A stretch of DNA of 64,000 bases from Spirosoma aureum (GCF_011604685.1 NZ_CP050063.1:7047001-7111000); one strand, 5' to 3'. Positions 28,779 to 39,176 are shown, counted from the stretch's first letter. Translations and numbers: made by a program. The notes: a model not told the origin generated them from the sequence alone.

Positions 28779-29689
28779 TTGAAGCTATCGAGTACAGAAC
28801 GTGGATTCCAGTTCAGGTGCTGACGAGCGGCTACATCCGAAAACGTTAACGAGCCCGTCAATTTTTGCAGAGCAATGGAGTCAAGTGGAAACCGGCGACC
28901 AATAAGCGCATTTATGCCATCACCAAAGCGACCAATCGCTTTGGCAAATCCCAGTGGAATCGACAGAATACAGTTTCGGCCAACGGAATGGGCAATAGCG
29001 TTTTCGAGTTCGCGAACACTTGGATGCCGCCCATCGGTGAGGTTATAGATACCAGAAACACACGCAGCCCGACTAATAACAGCGGCCACATCATCGGCCC
29101 GAACCATACTCCGACAGGCTGAGCCATCGCCGATCCGCACATAATAGCCTCGGCGTATACCTTTCACCATAGCAGCCAGATTACCGGTAGACTGTTCAGC
29201 TACTACGAGCGGCAATCGCAAAATTGTTACCCGAACACCATTCGTTTTACCCCATGCCTGTACCACATCTTCTGCCCTAACTTTACTATAGCCATAAGCG
29301 TCGTTGGCATCGAGTGGTGTCTGTTCGTCGAGGCTCTTCCCTTCCAGGCGTCCATACACCAGAACAGTACTGATATGAACAATAGATTTGGGCAAAACCG
29401 GTAGTTTTTCAAGTGAAGCCAGTAACCGGGCCGTTCCCTGCACGTTTACTTGTTCATAATCGGCTATATCCTGTGAATTGCGCGGTACGGAATGAGCTTT
29501 CCCGGCAGCATTAACGACAAAATCAAAGGAATAGCCTGTCATATCAGGAGCTTCTTTTGCCAAATCGCAAACAATATGGTGGTTGCCAATAGTCTGACGA
29601 CCCAGTGTCGTTACAGTGTAATTAGACTCAAGTTCGTTCAAAATCCGGCTCCCCAGAAAACCAGAAGCGCCTGTCAGCAAAATAGTCAT
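28775..29689 (-). CDS. NAD-dependent nucleotide-sugar epimerase/dehydratase-like protein
   Basis: 304 residues of the extended short-chain dehydrogenase family. The NAD motif GASGFLGS is at residues 7-14, the catalytic Ser/Thr lies in VHISTVLVYG and the YxxxK pair in DAYGYSKVRAED. It resembles WbpV-type reductases/epimerases paired with WbpL-like transferases, which shape the first sugar (for example QuiNAc or FucNAc). Its overlap with both neighbours (ATGA) indicates translational coupling. The exact sugar product is inference. Confidence 0.82.
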   Translation of the reverse strand: MTILLTGASGFLGSRILNELESNYTVTTLGRQTIGNHHIVCDLAKEAPDMTGYSFDFVVNAAGKAHSVPRNSQDIADYEQVNVQGTARLLASLEKLPVLPKSIVHISTVLVYGRLEGKSLDEQTPLDANDAYGYSKVRAEDVVQAWGKTNGVRVTILRLPLVVAEQSTGNLAAMVKGIRRGYYVRIGDGSACRSMVRADDVAAVISRAACVSGIYNLTDGRHPSVRELENAIAHSVGRNCILSIPLGFAKAIGRFGDGINALIGRRFPLDSIALQKLTGSLTFSDVAARQHLNWNPRSVLDSFK

Positions 29690-30906
29690 AGGACCGACGT
29701 TTCAGAATGATTAACAGAAGGCACAACGTTGAGAATCTGGCGCGCCATAGCGGCCATGATTGCCCGTCGCTGAAATCTGGCCACAAAAGCCGTGCGATTG
29801 GCCGTTCGGTAAGGAGTCTCGCGCAGTTGCTTCACCAGCTTATTCACATTACCGGGGTCGAACAGAATGCAGTTGTCGATGTATTCCCGCACAAATTGGG
29901 CGGCATAGCCTGCTACACCAGCTATAACCGGCTTATCTGTGGCTCCATATTCAAATAGTTTAGAAGGCAGAACACGTTTAAACGCATCAAGATCATTAAG
30001 GTGAACAAACAGATAATCAGCCTTTTGATACTCGCGCAGTAGCTCTTTCCGGCTTACAGGCTTGCGTAATTCGACATTCAGAACACCCTCAATCTGAATA
30101 ATTGTCTCTAGTTTAGCCTTTGCTCCGCCGTCGCCAATGATGACAAATCGATAGTTATCACCCAACAGTCGGGCTGCTTGCGGAATAATTTTATGTAGCC
30201 CCTGTCCTTCCCCAAGGTTACCGGCATAAAGAATTAATTTTTCCGGGGTAATCCGACCTGCCGATGGGGGAAGTGAAAGAAACTCATCGTCGATTCCATT
30301 CGTAAAATAACTGTATGTTGCCTGCGAATAGGGTTTAAAATAAGACTGAAACCCTTCCGAAACCAGATTGATGTGCCTCGCATAGCCAAATGTATAACGC
30401 TCAACAATGCTCAGGACCAGGTTCAGGCCGAATCGCCCAAATTGACCCCAACGATTTTTGACCATCTCCAGAATTGTTTCGCGAAATAGATCCCGAATGT
30501 CGAGGACCAAGGGCAGGAATTTACTGCGTGCCAATCGCGCTGCCAGAAAAGCAGTAAATAATCGCGAAGAAGACGCAACCACCAAATCATACTGCTGCTC
30601 CTTTGTCAGTCGATGGGCTGTTCTATAATAAGTTAGAAACGAACGCGTCTGGTCAGCATATCCACTGGCATGAGTCGGAACAGCAACGCGATCGATTCGT
30701 ACCCGGCAGTTATGGTTTTCTCCTCTTTCTTCATGGTCGGGAGCGGCCAGCTTAAACGACTGATAGCGGTTCGGCTGCGTCGTAACTACGTGGATCAGGT
30801 CGCTCGAGGAAAGCTGGCTAGCCAGTTCTTCCACTAAAGGCGTATTTCGAAATGAGCCAGCGCAGAGATCAGGTTCGAAATAATACGTTAGGTATAAAAT
30901 TCTCAT
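29686..30906 (-). CDS. Glycosyltransferase family 4 (WbuB-like)
   Basis: 406 residues. N-terminal ILYLTYYFEPDLCAGSFR is typical for WbuB-type GT4 enzymes. The C-terminal half has KLILYAGNLGEGQGLHKII and a late segment with a Lys/Glu nucleotide-sugar binding site (LFEYGATDKPVIAG). WbuB homologues transfer an N-acetyl-fucosamine-type residue to the lipid carrier, consistent with the adjacent WbpV-like and WecA-like genes. Cytoplasmic, probably membrane-associated. Overlaps both neighbours by four bases. Confidence 0.83.
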   Translation of the reverse strand: MRILYLTYYFEPDLCAGSFRNTPLVEELASQLSSSDLIHVVTTQPNRYQSFKLAAPDHEERGENHNCRVRIDRVAVPTHASGYADQTRSFLTYYRTAHRLTKEQQYDLVVASSSRLFTAFLAARLARSKFLPLVLDIRDLFRETILEMVKNRWGQFGRFGLNLVLSIVERYTFGYARHINLVSEGFQSYFKPYSQATYSYFTNGIDDEFLSLPPSAGRITPEKLILYAGNLGEGQGLHKIIPQAARLLGDNYRFVIIGDGGAKAKLETIIQIEGVLNVELRKPVSRKELLREYQKADYLFVHLNDLDAFKRVLPSKLFEYGATDKPVIAGVAGYAAQFVREYIDNCILFDPGNVNKLVKQLRETPYRTANRTAFVARFQRRAIMAAMARQILNVVPSVNHSETSVL

Positions 30907-32534
30907 TCATTGTAGGTTACGATGGTATTCAGGTAATTCGTAAACGTAATTTCCAGGCAATGACCAGGCCGCAATTTGTTGAAGCCATCAGCCAATAAAT
31001 AAGGCTTTAGCACGAGCTTCGGCCTTGTATCTGATAAAAACCTTATTGCTATCGGCCCGGCCATGACATGGTCAGTATATGATCGCACTAACACATCGGG
31101 GTGAAAATGCAAACGGGCAACATAGGATAGCCTAGTTTCACAATCGGATTTGTGACCTATAATTCGATCCAAGATACTAAATTTTAGTGATTCTGTGTGC
31201 CAGGCCCGGACATGTGTTATTCCAATGTTAGTGTAGCCATCATGGTGAGCAGAAATTCCCACGTCACTTTCCCTGCGTGTTGTTACGTAAGCCCGCCGTC
31301 CAACCCGAAAACCGCCCCAAACTTCTGATGAGTCATATCCACTGATTTCTACAGTGTTATGGGCAGCTGTGCTCCGCTCCCAGGTTCGACGCGGCCCAAT
31401 CTGATAGGTCGATGTGCCGCTATCTACAATGACAGGTTTCCCATCTACGTGGAGTACAAACGAAAATGTATCAGCGTGAGCATGACCGGGTTGATGGTCA
31501 GGCCCCACGGCTCCGGCATCTACAAAAAGCTCAAAATGTGGCCAACGGTACATTAGGTAGCCGCTATCCTGGCCGGTCTGGCTTCCTGCAGGAAGTGAGG
31601 AGATTAACATTTCAGCCCGTTTGCTTTTCTCCCGAAATGGTAGTCTCTGTGCCTTTGCCAGAATTTGCGCGGAGGTCGGTGCAATCCCGAAAGCGGCATC
31701 ATTAACCAAGGGCACATCACCATTAGCAAACGTGACCGCCTTCAACCAGTCAAGCATTTTCGTGCTTATTCCGGCCAAGAATTCAACAAGGCTGGCGTCG
31801 TTATGCCATGAATTTACCTGTAAAGCGATCAACACATCCAGCAGTCGATCGAGCAATAGCTGATGATACATGGGGCTACGTTCATCATGGGCACCATCGG
31901 CCAGTATCTGTATGGCTAACTCTTGCCGAACTAGTTTCGAGGCTCGACGAAACCAGTGTTTCTGCTTAAAATACAATGCTCCGAGGAGAAGGGCGAAGCC
32001 ATTTTCGAGTAAGTGATTGCCAGCAAGATGATATTCCAGACGCTTATTTAATAAGTCAATCTGAGCAAACAGATGAATTTCTATGTCATCATCCTGAATC
32101 TGGTGTCGGCTTAGGAATTGCATCCAGTTTATAATTCGCAATGATGTTGGGTAGGGTTCCAAACCATCGTTGAGCGAATCAGTATGGGTAATAAAACCGC
32201 GAATCAATCGCTGACCTTCTTTAGCTGTCAGACCGGGACTGGCTTGATTCAGGTAATCGAAATAATTGAGATTATACGTCCAGAGCTTCCCATTCTGCGC
32301 ATAATTCCAGTCAATAGCAGACGCAAACAGAACCGGCTGATTTAAAAATGTGAATGTTCCATCTCTATAAGAAACCGGTTTATCCACAGCCGGAACGGCC
32401 AGAAAATGCCCACTTGGAGCCTGTTTCGGTAAGCGAAGTTTCGGTCGTTTGCGTAGACGATTGACGAGTTGATACACAATCTGCCTGGCGCGCAAATAGC
32501 GAACGGTCCGCCAGATAAGGCCAATCTTACTCAT
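30903..32534 (-). CDS. Heparinase II/III-like (alginate lyase family) protein
   Basis: 543 residues. The N-terminal two-thirds are alpha-helical as in heparinase II/III toroid domains; the C-terminal part has the conserved segment PGHAHADTFSFVLHVDGKPV and VDSGTSTYQIG, followed by ERSTAAHNTV. These are the usual metal-binding/catalytic-site residues. No signal peptide is seen (N-terminus MSKIGLIWRTVRYLRARQ). Lyase-like proteins are often embedded in exopolysaccharide operons, where they may trim or release chains. Start overlaps the bi-domain oxidoreductase stop by 8 bases. Cleavage specificity and location unknown. Confidence 0.82.
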   Translation of the reverse strand: MSKIGLIWRTVRYLRARQIVYQLVNRLRKRPKLRLPKQAPSGHFLAVPAVDKPVSYRDGTFTFLNQPVLFASAIDWNYAQNGKLWTYNLNYFDYLNQASPGLTAKEGQRLIRGFITHTDSLNDGLEPYPTSLRIINWMQFLSRHQIQDDDIEIHLFAQIDLLNKRLEYHLAGNHLLENGFALLLGALYFKQKHWFRRASKLVRQELAIQILADGAHDERSPMYHQLLLDRLLDVLIALQVNSWHNDASLVEFLAGISTKMLDWLKAVTFANGDVPLVNDAAFGIAPTSAQILAKAQRLPFREKSKRAEMLISSLPAGSQTGQDSGYLMYRWPHFELFVDAGAVGPDHQPGHAHADTFSFVLHVDGKPVIVDSGTSTYQIGPRRTWERSTAAHNTVEISGYDSSEVWGGFRVGRRAYVTTRRESDVGISAHHDGYTNIGITHVRAWHTESLKFSILDRIIGHKSDCETRLSYVARLHFHPDVLVRSYTDHVMAGPIAIRFLSDTRPKLVLKPYLLADGFNKLRPGHCLEITFTNYLNTIVTYNE

Positions 32535-34704
32535 GCTCCTGAAAAAACTCGATACGACTTACGTCTATCCAACGCTTTTCGCGCAGGCTTTGCAACGCAG
32601 CCAGCGTTGTTTGGGTTGTGTTAATAAGCTCAGAAAATGGAATAAGCTGCTCTCCTGTGGGGTTAACTTTTCCGCTTCGAAGTTGCAGAATCAGCCGTTT
32701 CATCTGCTCAACATGGCCTTTATCCTGCCGGCCAGACATACTTGAAAAATTCTTGAAGCCGAATCCTGTCAGCTTACTAAAGTTGTCGAGTATCAGGGTC
32801 CGTTCCTGCGAATAAACCTCTATACGCTCCTTTGCATAGGCTTTGCTCCCATTGGCAAAATAATTAATAACCCCTATTGACCCGTTTTCATAGCGTAATA
32901 GTAGCGAAGCCGAATCGCTGGTTTCGGAAGGCTGCGTCCCCATTGCATTCATACATACACTGATCACTCGGCTACCTGTCAGGAATGTAATCAGATCAAC
33001 AAAATGACAGGCTTCTCCCAGAATTCGACCACCACCCACAGCCCGATCATGAACCCACGAATTCGCAGGAATTGCCCCGGCATTCATTGTGGCTATAATA
33101 TTCATCGGGATTTGGCCCGATAGATCCCCACCCAGCAACGATTTCATTTTCTGGGAATAGGGCGAAAATCGTCGATTGAAACCAACCATAACCAACCGTC
33201 CAGCCAGTTGCTGGGCTTCAATGATCTGTGTTACTTCGTCGTTGTGAATCGCCAGTGGTTTTTCAACAAATACGTGCTTGCCAGCCCGTAACGCCTGGAC
33301 TGTCATACGGGCATGGCTATTGTGCCGGGTCGTGATAACACAGAGGTCAATGTCAGGGTCATTAATAAGTTGCCCATAGTCCGATGTACTTTCACTGACA
33401 CCATATTTCCTGGCCAGTAATGTAGCACTTAGTCCACCGGCGCTAGCAATCGCTTTGATTGTCGCACCAGCCGACTTTAGCGCAGGCAGAAGAATTGCAG
33501 CGGTGAAATTTCCGGCGCCGATAATGCCAACCGTACCAGCATTCGGCCCGTATTTAGCCTCATAAAGCTTTACTGTCGAGTTCAGGCTAACCGATTCGGA
33601 GTAGCACATTACCGATGCGATGCCAGACCGATTTGCCTGCCCTATCGTACAATAGATTTTATGGTAATCAGCAAAGGGAACAACCTCTGTAATAAGCGGT
33701 TTTACATTGAGCTGACCACTGGCGATCAATTGTAGAATTGTCTGAAAATTGCGGTTCTCCGTCCAACGGACAAAGGGTAAGGGATAATCGTGGCCCTGTT
33801 GTTCATATACCTCATCGTAGCGGCCAGGTCCGTAGGAACAAGACACCTGGAACGACAATTCCTTCTCATAAAACTCAGTACGATTCAGGTTTAGCCCTAC
33901 CACACCGACCAAGATAATGCGGCCCCGTTTTCGGCTCATACGAGCAGCCTGCGATACGAGTTCATCCGTTCGGGCAGAAGCCGTGATCAGCACCCCATCG
34001 GCACCAACATTGTTTGTAATCGACAGCACAGCTTTCACCGGATCGGTAATGCTGGCCGGATCCAGCGTTATAAGACCCCGTTGCCTGGCCAGTTCAAGTT
34101 TGGCTTCGTCTACATCGAGGCCAATAACGCGGCATCCATTTAGTCGCAGTAATTCGGCAGTGAGGAGCCCAATAAGCCCTAAGCCAACAACGACTATTGT
34201 TTCACCTAAGGTGGGCAACAATAGCCGGATACTCTGCAAGCCAATAGCGCCAATCACGGTAAATACCGCTTCATCATCGCTCACCCCGTCGGGAACGTGG
34301 GCAACCAGATTGCGCGGCACACAAACAAGCTCGGCATGAGGACCATTCGATGCCACCCGATCACCAATTTGCAGATCCGTAATGCCCTCCCCTACGGCTA
34401 ATACTGTTCCGACGTTGCAGTAACCGAGTGGCAGGGGTTGGTCGAGCTTACGAAATACGGCTTCGAGGGTAGGCCGCAAGCCATCGCTCTGGATTTTCTC
34501 CAACACCTGTTTCACCTTATCAGGCTGCTGCCGGGCTTTGGCAATCAGATTGGCTTTCCCAAATTCAACAAGCATTCGCTCCGTGCCAAGCGAGACTAAC
34601 GATCGATGCGTTTGAATCAACACTTGTCCTCGACGTACCTGAGGAGCAGGGACCTCTTCGAGCAACGTTTCGCCCGTTTTAAGATTCTGAATAAGTTGTT
34701 TCAT
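32527..34704 (-). CDS. Bi-domain oxidoreductase: zinc dehydrogenase plus Gfo/Idh/MocA
   Basis: 725 residues from MKQLIQNLKTGE, the start that fits medium-chain dehydrogenases. Residues 1-360 are an MDR domain (NAD motif VVGLGLIGLLTAELL); residues about 375-725 are a Gfo/Idh/MocA domain with GTVGIIGAGNFT and VEKPLAIHN. Such two-enzyme fusions occur repeatedly in exopolysaccharide clusters next to heparinase-like genes, as here. The fusion probably acts on a nucleotide sugar or the sugar backbone. Both domains keep their binding motifs. Reaction unknown. The first gene after a 79-base gap, so it may start its own translation. Confidence 0.84.
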   Translation of the reverse strand: MKQLIQNLKTGETLLEEVPAPQVRRGQVLIQTHRSLVSLGTERMLVEFGKANLIAKARQQPDKVKQVLEKIQSDGLRPTLEAVFRKLDQPLPLGYCNVGTVLAVGEGITDLQIGDRVASNGPHAELVCVPRNLVAHVPDGVSDDEAVFTVIGAIGLQSIRLLLPTLGETIVVVGLGLIGLLTAELLRLNGCRVIGLDVDEAKLELARQRGLITLDPASITDPVKAVLSITNNVGADGVLITASARTDELVSQAARMSRKRGRIILVGVVGLNLNRTEFYEKELSFQVSCSYGPGRYDEVYEQQGHDYPLPFVRWTENRNFQTILQLIASGQLNVKPLITEVVPFADYHKIYCTIGQANRSGIASVMCYSESVSLNSTVKLYEAKYGPNAGTVGIIGAGNFTAAILLPALKSAGATIKAIASAGGLSATLLARKYGVSESTSDYGQLINDPDIDLCVITTRHNSHARMTVQALRAGKHVFVEKPLAIHNDEVTQIIEAQQLAGRLVMVGFNRRFSPYSQKMKSLLGGDLSGQIPMNIIATMNAGAIPANSWVHDRAVGGGRILGEACHFVDLITFLTGSRVISVCMNAMGTQPSETSDSASLLLRYENGSIGVINYFANGSKAYAKERIEVYSQERTLILDNFSKLTGFGFKNFSSMSGRQDKGHVEQMKRLILQLRSGKVNPTGEQLIPFSELINTTQTTLAALQSLREKRWIDVSRIEFFQEHE

Positions 34705-34783
34705 GACGGTGGGAATAAATAGCGAATAGAGACCTTCACAATGTGTCCTGAGCAAGTTCTGAACAGGATAGCCTTTCCTGCTT

Positions 34784-35878
34784 TTATGTTTCCATCAGTT
34801 TTGTAACAATACGGCCAGCAGCTTGTCCGTCCCATAAAGGTGGGATGGCGCCCTGCTTAGTTCTACCGTTAAGCACATCCAGTACTTTTTCGCGTACGGT
34901 TTGCGCATTTAGATCAGCTACTAACTGATTGGTTCCCAGTTCGACGGTTACAGGTCGTTCGGTTGAATTACGGAACGTCAGACAGGGCACTCTTAGATAT
35001 GTTGTTTCTTCCTGAATGCCACCCGAATCGGTGATCACAAGAACTGCGTGTTCCATCAGGTTCAGGAATTCCAGGTAACCTTGTGGTTCCAACAACTGAA
35101 CATTCGGGATAGCCATTAACTGGCCCATCAGTCCGCACTCCGTCAGGCGAGTGCGCGTACGTGGGTGCATAGGGAATAAGACCGTTTTATACTGGGCCGT
35201 ATTGGCCACTATCTCGATCATACGTAGGAGTCCCGTTTCTGCATCGACATTGGCCGGTCGATGCATCGTAATCAGTACGTAACCCTGGGGGCTCAGCCCC
35301 AGACTTTTTATGCTAGTTAACTCATTGGCTTTCTTGCGATAATGCACCAGTGAATCGATCATGACGTTACCCACGAACTGAATTTTTTCGTCCGCAACCC
35401 CTTCACGCTTCAGATTATCGACACCTGCCTGTTCCGTCACAAACAGCGTATCGGCAATAGAATCAGTCAGGATTCGGTTGATTTCTTCGGGCATTCGGCG
35501 GTCGCCGGAACGTAAGCCAGCCTCCACGTGAGCAATTCGAACGCCCATTCTTACAGCTACCAGAGCGCAGGCAATTGTACTGGTCACATCACCAACAACC
35601 AGCACCCAATCTGGTTGCTCAACCCCCATAACCTCCTCGAACTTCAGCATGATTTCGGCGGTCTGCTGCGTATGCGTCCCCGTTGCAACGCCCAGGTAAT
35701 AATCAGGCTGAGGCAGGTTGAGCTGATTGAAGAAGATATCGCTCATACGCGCATCGTAGTGCTGGCCCGTATGAATAATTTTCGACTCAATAGCCGGATG
35801 GTGCTGAAAAGCGCGATGTAAAGGAGCAACCTTCATAAAATTCGGGCGTGCTCCAACAATGCTAAGAATTTTTTTCAT
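34784..35878 (-). CDS. wecB: UDP-N-acetylglucosamine 2-epimerase (non-hydrolysing)
   Basis: 364 residues from MKKILSIVGARPNFMKVAP. Diagnostic motifs are GARPNFMKVAPL (9-20), HTGQHYD, HVEAGLRSGDR, and the late VITDSGGIQEE. It interconverts UDP-GlcNAc and UDP-ManNAc. Its reading frame overlaps the preceding Gfo/Idh gene by 17 bases. The product could feed a ManNAc- or, with the nucleotide-sugar dehydrogenase in the operon, a ManNAcA-containing repeat unit. Confidence 0.93.
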   Translation of the reverse strand: MKKILSIVGARPNFMKVAPLHRAFQHHPAIESKIIHTGQHYDARMSDIFFNQLNLPQPDYYLGVATGTHTQQTAEIMLKFEEVMGVEQPDWVLVVGDVTSTIACALVAVRMGVRIAHVEAGLRSGDRRMPEEINRILTDSIADTLFVTEQAGVDNLKREGVADEKIQFVGNVMIDSLVHYRKKANELTSIKSLGLSPQGYVLITMHRPANVDAETGLLRMIEIVANTAQYKTVLFPMHPRTRTRLTECGLMGQLMAIPNVQLLEPQGYLEFLNLMEHAVLVITDSGGIQEETTYLRVPCLTFRNSTERPVTVELGTNQLVADLNAQTVREKVLDVLNGRTKQGAIPPLWDGQAAGRIVTKLMET

Positions 35879-37052
35879 GGGTAAACGGTGGGTATAATAG
35901 GCTAACTGACTTAAGGTCAGCCTCAAAGCGTGTTAGTTCCTGATGCGTATTAAACCGTAAGCCTGTTTGCCGTTTCAATACCATGTCCCGGATAAACAGC
36001 ATCAATAAGGTGGACAACTCCACTTCCGACCAGTTTCGGTTCTTTTCCAAAAAAGGCTGCATCACTGCCCGTTGGTGACCAACATCTTTGGTCGAGAATC
36101 GCCAGACTTTCTTTATGGATCCCTGCCAGATCGTTAACCGCCGAAAGTCATCGATATGGGCGATGATGTGGTTATACTGAATATTGATAAATTCGCTAAT
36201 GCCTTCAAACGGCTCAGACCGCGAGGTTAACAGAATCGAAACAATGTCATAACGATCGGTTGTAAACGTTACCGTCAAATCGTCGTCCGGCTCATTCGGA
36301 TTGGCATAAGCGATCTGAATGTCAATCCAGCCAGGTAAGCTTCGCCAGGAAAATAAATGAATGGTCAGGTCAATCCAGTGGCCCAGATTGCCGCAGATCC
36401 GAGTACCTTCTTCAGGATTTCTATACCAGTGTTCGGACGGGATACGGTGCCCGTTAATGACACAGCTGATACTGAAACCAGCCGCTACTGGCGACGAATC
36501 CACACGTTTTCGAAGCAATTGGATTGCTTTCGAGTAAGGTCGGTTATAGCCAGCAAACACCTGACCCGATGATTGCCGCACCGCCCGGCAAAGCCTAACC
36601 AGTTGGTGTCGGGTGACTGAAACAGGCTTTTCAACATAGACGATTTTGTTTCGGGTCAATCCTTCTACAGCATAGTCCGTATGCGATGCATGGTTCGATA
36701 CCACATACAAAACCTCCAGCTTCGGATTATTCAGTAAGGCATCCGGCGTGGTTGTTACTTCCCGAAAACCATAGTACCGACACAGCGATTGTGCCTGCTG
36801 CCAATCGGTATCAAATGCGCTCAGAAAGGCAGTGCCGATTTGTTTTTGCAGATAATAACACACACAACTAAAGGCAAACTGGCCGCATCCAATTACCGAA
36901 ATAGCTGGTTTTCGACGGATAAAAACCAGGGGTCGTAACCACGGAGGGCGAGTTCGGGCTATCGCTTTATTAATTGCCCGTGGCCAGCCGTAAATGCCGG
37001 CAAAACGCAGTAATTTCTTAAATTCTCCGCTGTGGCCTAGCGGTTTATTCAT
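35862..37052 (-). CDS. Gfo/Idh/MocA family oxidoreductase
   Basis: 396 residues. An N-terminal stretch of about 45 residues rich in Lys/Arg/Pro precedes the NAD motif SVIGCGQFAFSCVC, followed by VEKPVSVTR. It resembles the second domain of the bi-domain enzyme, suggesting a shared substrate type. The sequence keeps the EKP motif but its catalytic His/Asp pair is less clear (GNLGHWIDLTIH is a likely site). It should reduce or oxidise a nucleotide sugar in the polysaccharide route. Overlaps neighbours at both ends. Confidence 0.78.
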   Translation of the reverse strand: MNKPLGHSGEFKKLLRFAGIYGWPRAINKAIARTRPPWLRPLVFIRRKPAISVIGCGQFAFSCVCYYLQKQIGTAFLSAFDTDWQQAQSLCRYYGFREVTTTPDALLNNPKLEVLYVVSNHASHTDYAVEGLTRNKIVYVEKPVSVTRHQLVRLCRAVRQSSGQVFAGYNRPYSKAIQLLRKRVDSSPVAAGFSISCVINGHRIPSEHWYRNPEEGTRICGNLGHWIDLTIHLFSWRSLPGWIDIQIAYANPNEPDDDLTVTFTTDRYDIVSILLTSRSEPFEGISEFINIQYNHIIAHIDDFRRLTIWQGSIKKVWRFSTKDVGHQRAVMQPFLEKNRNWSEVELSTLLMLFIRDMVLKRQTGLRFNTHQELTRFEADLKSVSLLYPPFTHEKNS

Positions 37053-38161
37053 CTGGCTACCTCCTCATAAAACCGCTCCCACTTCGCTACATTTGCATAA
37101 ATATTAAACCTCCTATGCGCTAATTCTGTCGCCTGTTTACGATAAACGTGATATGTTTCAGAAGGCATTTGTAGGTAGTATTCAATCGCCTGCCGTAGCT
37201 CATTGGGTGTATTGTCGACCCAACTTCCCGCCTGTTCGCTTTCAAGCAATTGCCAGGGCGTTCCTGTCGAGGCCACAACAGGTGTCCCCTGCGCTAACGA
37301 TTCGATTACGACATTCCCAAAGTTTTCGGCATGCGATGGCAGAATGGTTATCCGTGCATCGGCATACAATTGTTCTTTTTGGGTACCCCAAACCGGCCCA
37401 ACAAAGTTTATCTTATCCGTTAGATTCACGTTTTTGGCAAGTGTTTTTAAATGCTGGAGATAGCCATCCGAATCAGGTCCGGCAATTGTCAAAACAAAAT
37501 TGCTCCTCCGAAAAATAACTGATTCGCTCAGTGCTTTAATCAGGTGATCAATGGCCTTAATTGGGTGTAAGCGTCCTATAAAAAGCAGATAGTTACGTGC
37601 CCTCCGTTCAACTTTGGGCGGCATTTCCATCATATTCTCGATTTCATTTATGGCTACATTCGGGCCAAAGTGCTTTCGAATGTGATCCGTTTCGGCTAAC
37701 GAAGTGGAATGGAACACAATTCCTTTACTTATGCTCCGAAACAAACGAAGCAGGAGTTGCTTCAATTTTGGTCGATAAATTAGCGCACTAGGACTTAGCT
37801 CTCCGTGTGGTGCCCAAATAATTCGTTTGCCCAATAGTTGCGCAGCCATTACCAGAAGCACTGAACTAGGGTAGAATAAGCTGTTGATATGAGCTATATC
37901 GGCCTTACGGATAGCGCCAATTGCATACCAGATGTGTTTGAACGGAAGATAGAAATGAGGATTTTTTGTATAGATAACCTGGCCACAATCCATCTCCAGC
38001 CAACGGTCAATGGGAACCGTCGGTGGCAGATCCTGTGAAGTAGCCACCACCGTTACCTGTCGCCCGGCCTGCCTCATCGCTTTTGCCTGCCAGTAAATGC
38101 CATTGCTTGGACCGCCCATTTGGGATGGATAAAACCAGTCTGCTGACATCATGATATGCAT
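37049..38161 (-). CDS. Glycosyltransferase family 4
   Basis: 370 residues from the Met at 38161; an upstream start at 38194 would overlap the preceding gene by 20 bases. N-terminal MMSADWFYPSQMGGPSNG is a GT4 acceptor domain; the donor domain carries FIGRLHPIKAIDHLIKALSE and the EX7E-type site in SHAENFGNVVIESLAQGTP. It should add one sugar to the growing repeat unit using a nucleotide sugar. Donor unknown. The stop overlaps the next gene's start (ATGA). Confidence 0.86.
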   Translation of the reverse strand: MHIMMSADWFYPSQMGGPSNGIYWQAKAMRQAGRQVTVVATSQDLPPTVPIDRWLEMDCGQVIYTKNPHFYLPFKHIWYAIGAIRKADIAHINSLFYPSSVLLVMAAQLLGKRIIWAPHGELSPSALIYRPKLKQLLLRLFRSISKGIVFHSTSLAETDHIRKHFGPNVAINEIENMMEMPPKVERRARNYLLFIGRLHPIKAIDHLIKALSESVIFRRSNFVLTIAGPDSDGYLQHLKTLAKNVNLTDKINFVGPVWGTQKEQLYADARITILPSHAENFGNVVIESLAQGTPVVASTGTPWQLLESEQAGSWVDNTPNELRQAIEYYLQMPSETYHVYRKQATELAHRRFNIYANVAKWERFYEEVAR

Positions 38162-38174
38162 ATCAGATTTCCTG

Positions 38175-39176
38175 TTAAGTGGGTTTACACCCAATTTTCT
38201 GATAAATAGATAAATAGCGGGCAGCTACAACGTCAGCTGTATAATTCGCAGCATTTCGCAACCCATCTTCAATTAATTCCTGCCGATAATCGTCGTCGTC
38301 AATGACTCGCTGAATACCCTTTTGAATTGCTGCAACATCAGTTGGATCAACGAGCACAGCTGCGTTTGCGGCTACATCTCGCATGGGTGATCGATCCGAT
38401 GTAACAACCGCCCGACCGACTGCATTGGCCTCCAGAATAGGCATCCCAAACCCTTCATAAGTCGAGACAAAAAGTACGATATCACATCTGACGTACATCA
38501 GTAGAATCTGCCTCTGGCTTAAGTCCGTGTAATTTTCATACGCTATTTGACGAGCAATCAGCTCATCAGTAACGGTTTCTGGCAAGGGACCTACAATAAT
38601 TAGTTTACAGGCCATCCCATCCAGGGCAGCCATTAAGCGGAGCAGATTCTTGTGAGAAGCAGTACCAATCTGCAGAAGTGTTGGCTGCTCTTTATTGAAT
38701 GAACGCGGGTGATACGTAAATGCAGGCTGATATGCGTTTGGTACAACGATAGCTTTTTCTGCAATTCGTCCTAAGTAATGAATCAGCTCCCGTCTGCTTT
38801 TCTCAGAAACGACCGTTACAGCAGCAGCCCGGCGCACTGGCAGGTAAAACCAAAAACACCAAAAGAACGCATAATGTAAGGGCGAATATCTATGTTTTTC
38901 CAGCGTGATGCAGTCATGAATAGTCAATATTGTTCGGGAAGGCGATAAGGCCAGAACTGTATAATGGACATCCCCGGTAATGTGTACAATGCCATTGAAT
39001 CGTTGCCGGATCACAAATCGAAGGTTTTTCCTGACAGATCGAATTCCCTGGCTTATGTGTGGTAATCGAATATGGCTTACAGGCAACGACCTGCCAACCT
39101 CCTGCTGAACAACACCGAATAGAGTTTCGATGCTATAACCAGTACCGAGACTCCGAAATAGGTAGGTAATGGTCAT
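38175..39176 (-). CDS. Glycosyltransferase family 4
   Basis: 333 residues. The C-terminal donor domain has LLQIGTASHKNLLRLMAAL and the GT4 motif EGFGMPILEANAVGRAVV, with both Glu residues of the EX7E pair. The N-terminal half carries a Lys/Arg-rich and hydrophobic segment typical of membrane-associated enzymes. It adds one residue to the repeat unit. Donor and acceptor unknown. ATGA overlap with the polymerase gene. Confidence 0.86.
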   Translation of the reverse strand: MTITYLFRSLGTGYSIETLFGVVQQEVGRSLPVSHIRLPHISQGIRSVRKNLRFVIRQRFNGIVHITGDVHYTVLALSPSRTILTIHDCITLEKHRYSPLHYAFFWCFWFYLPVRRAAAVTVVSEKSRRELIHYLGRIAEKAIVVPNAYQPAFTYHPRSFNKEQPTLLQIGTASHKNLLRLMAALDGMACKLIIVGPLPETVTDELIARQIAYENYTDLSQRQILLMYVRCDIVLFVSTYEGFGMPILEANAVGRAVVTSDRSPMRDVAANAAVLVDPTDVAAIQKGIQRVIDDDDYRQELIEDGLRNAANYTADVVAARYLSIYQKIGCKPT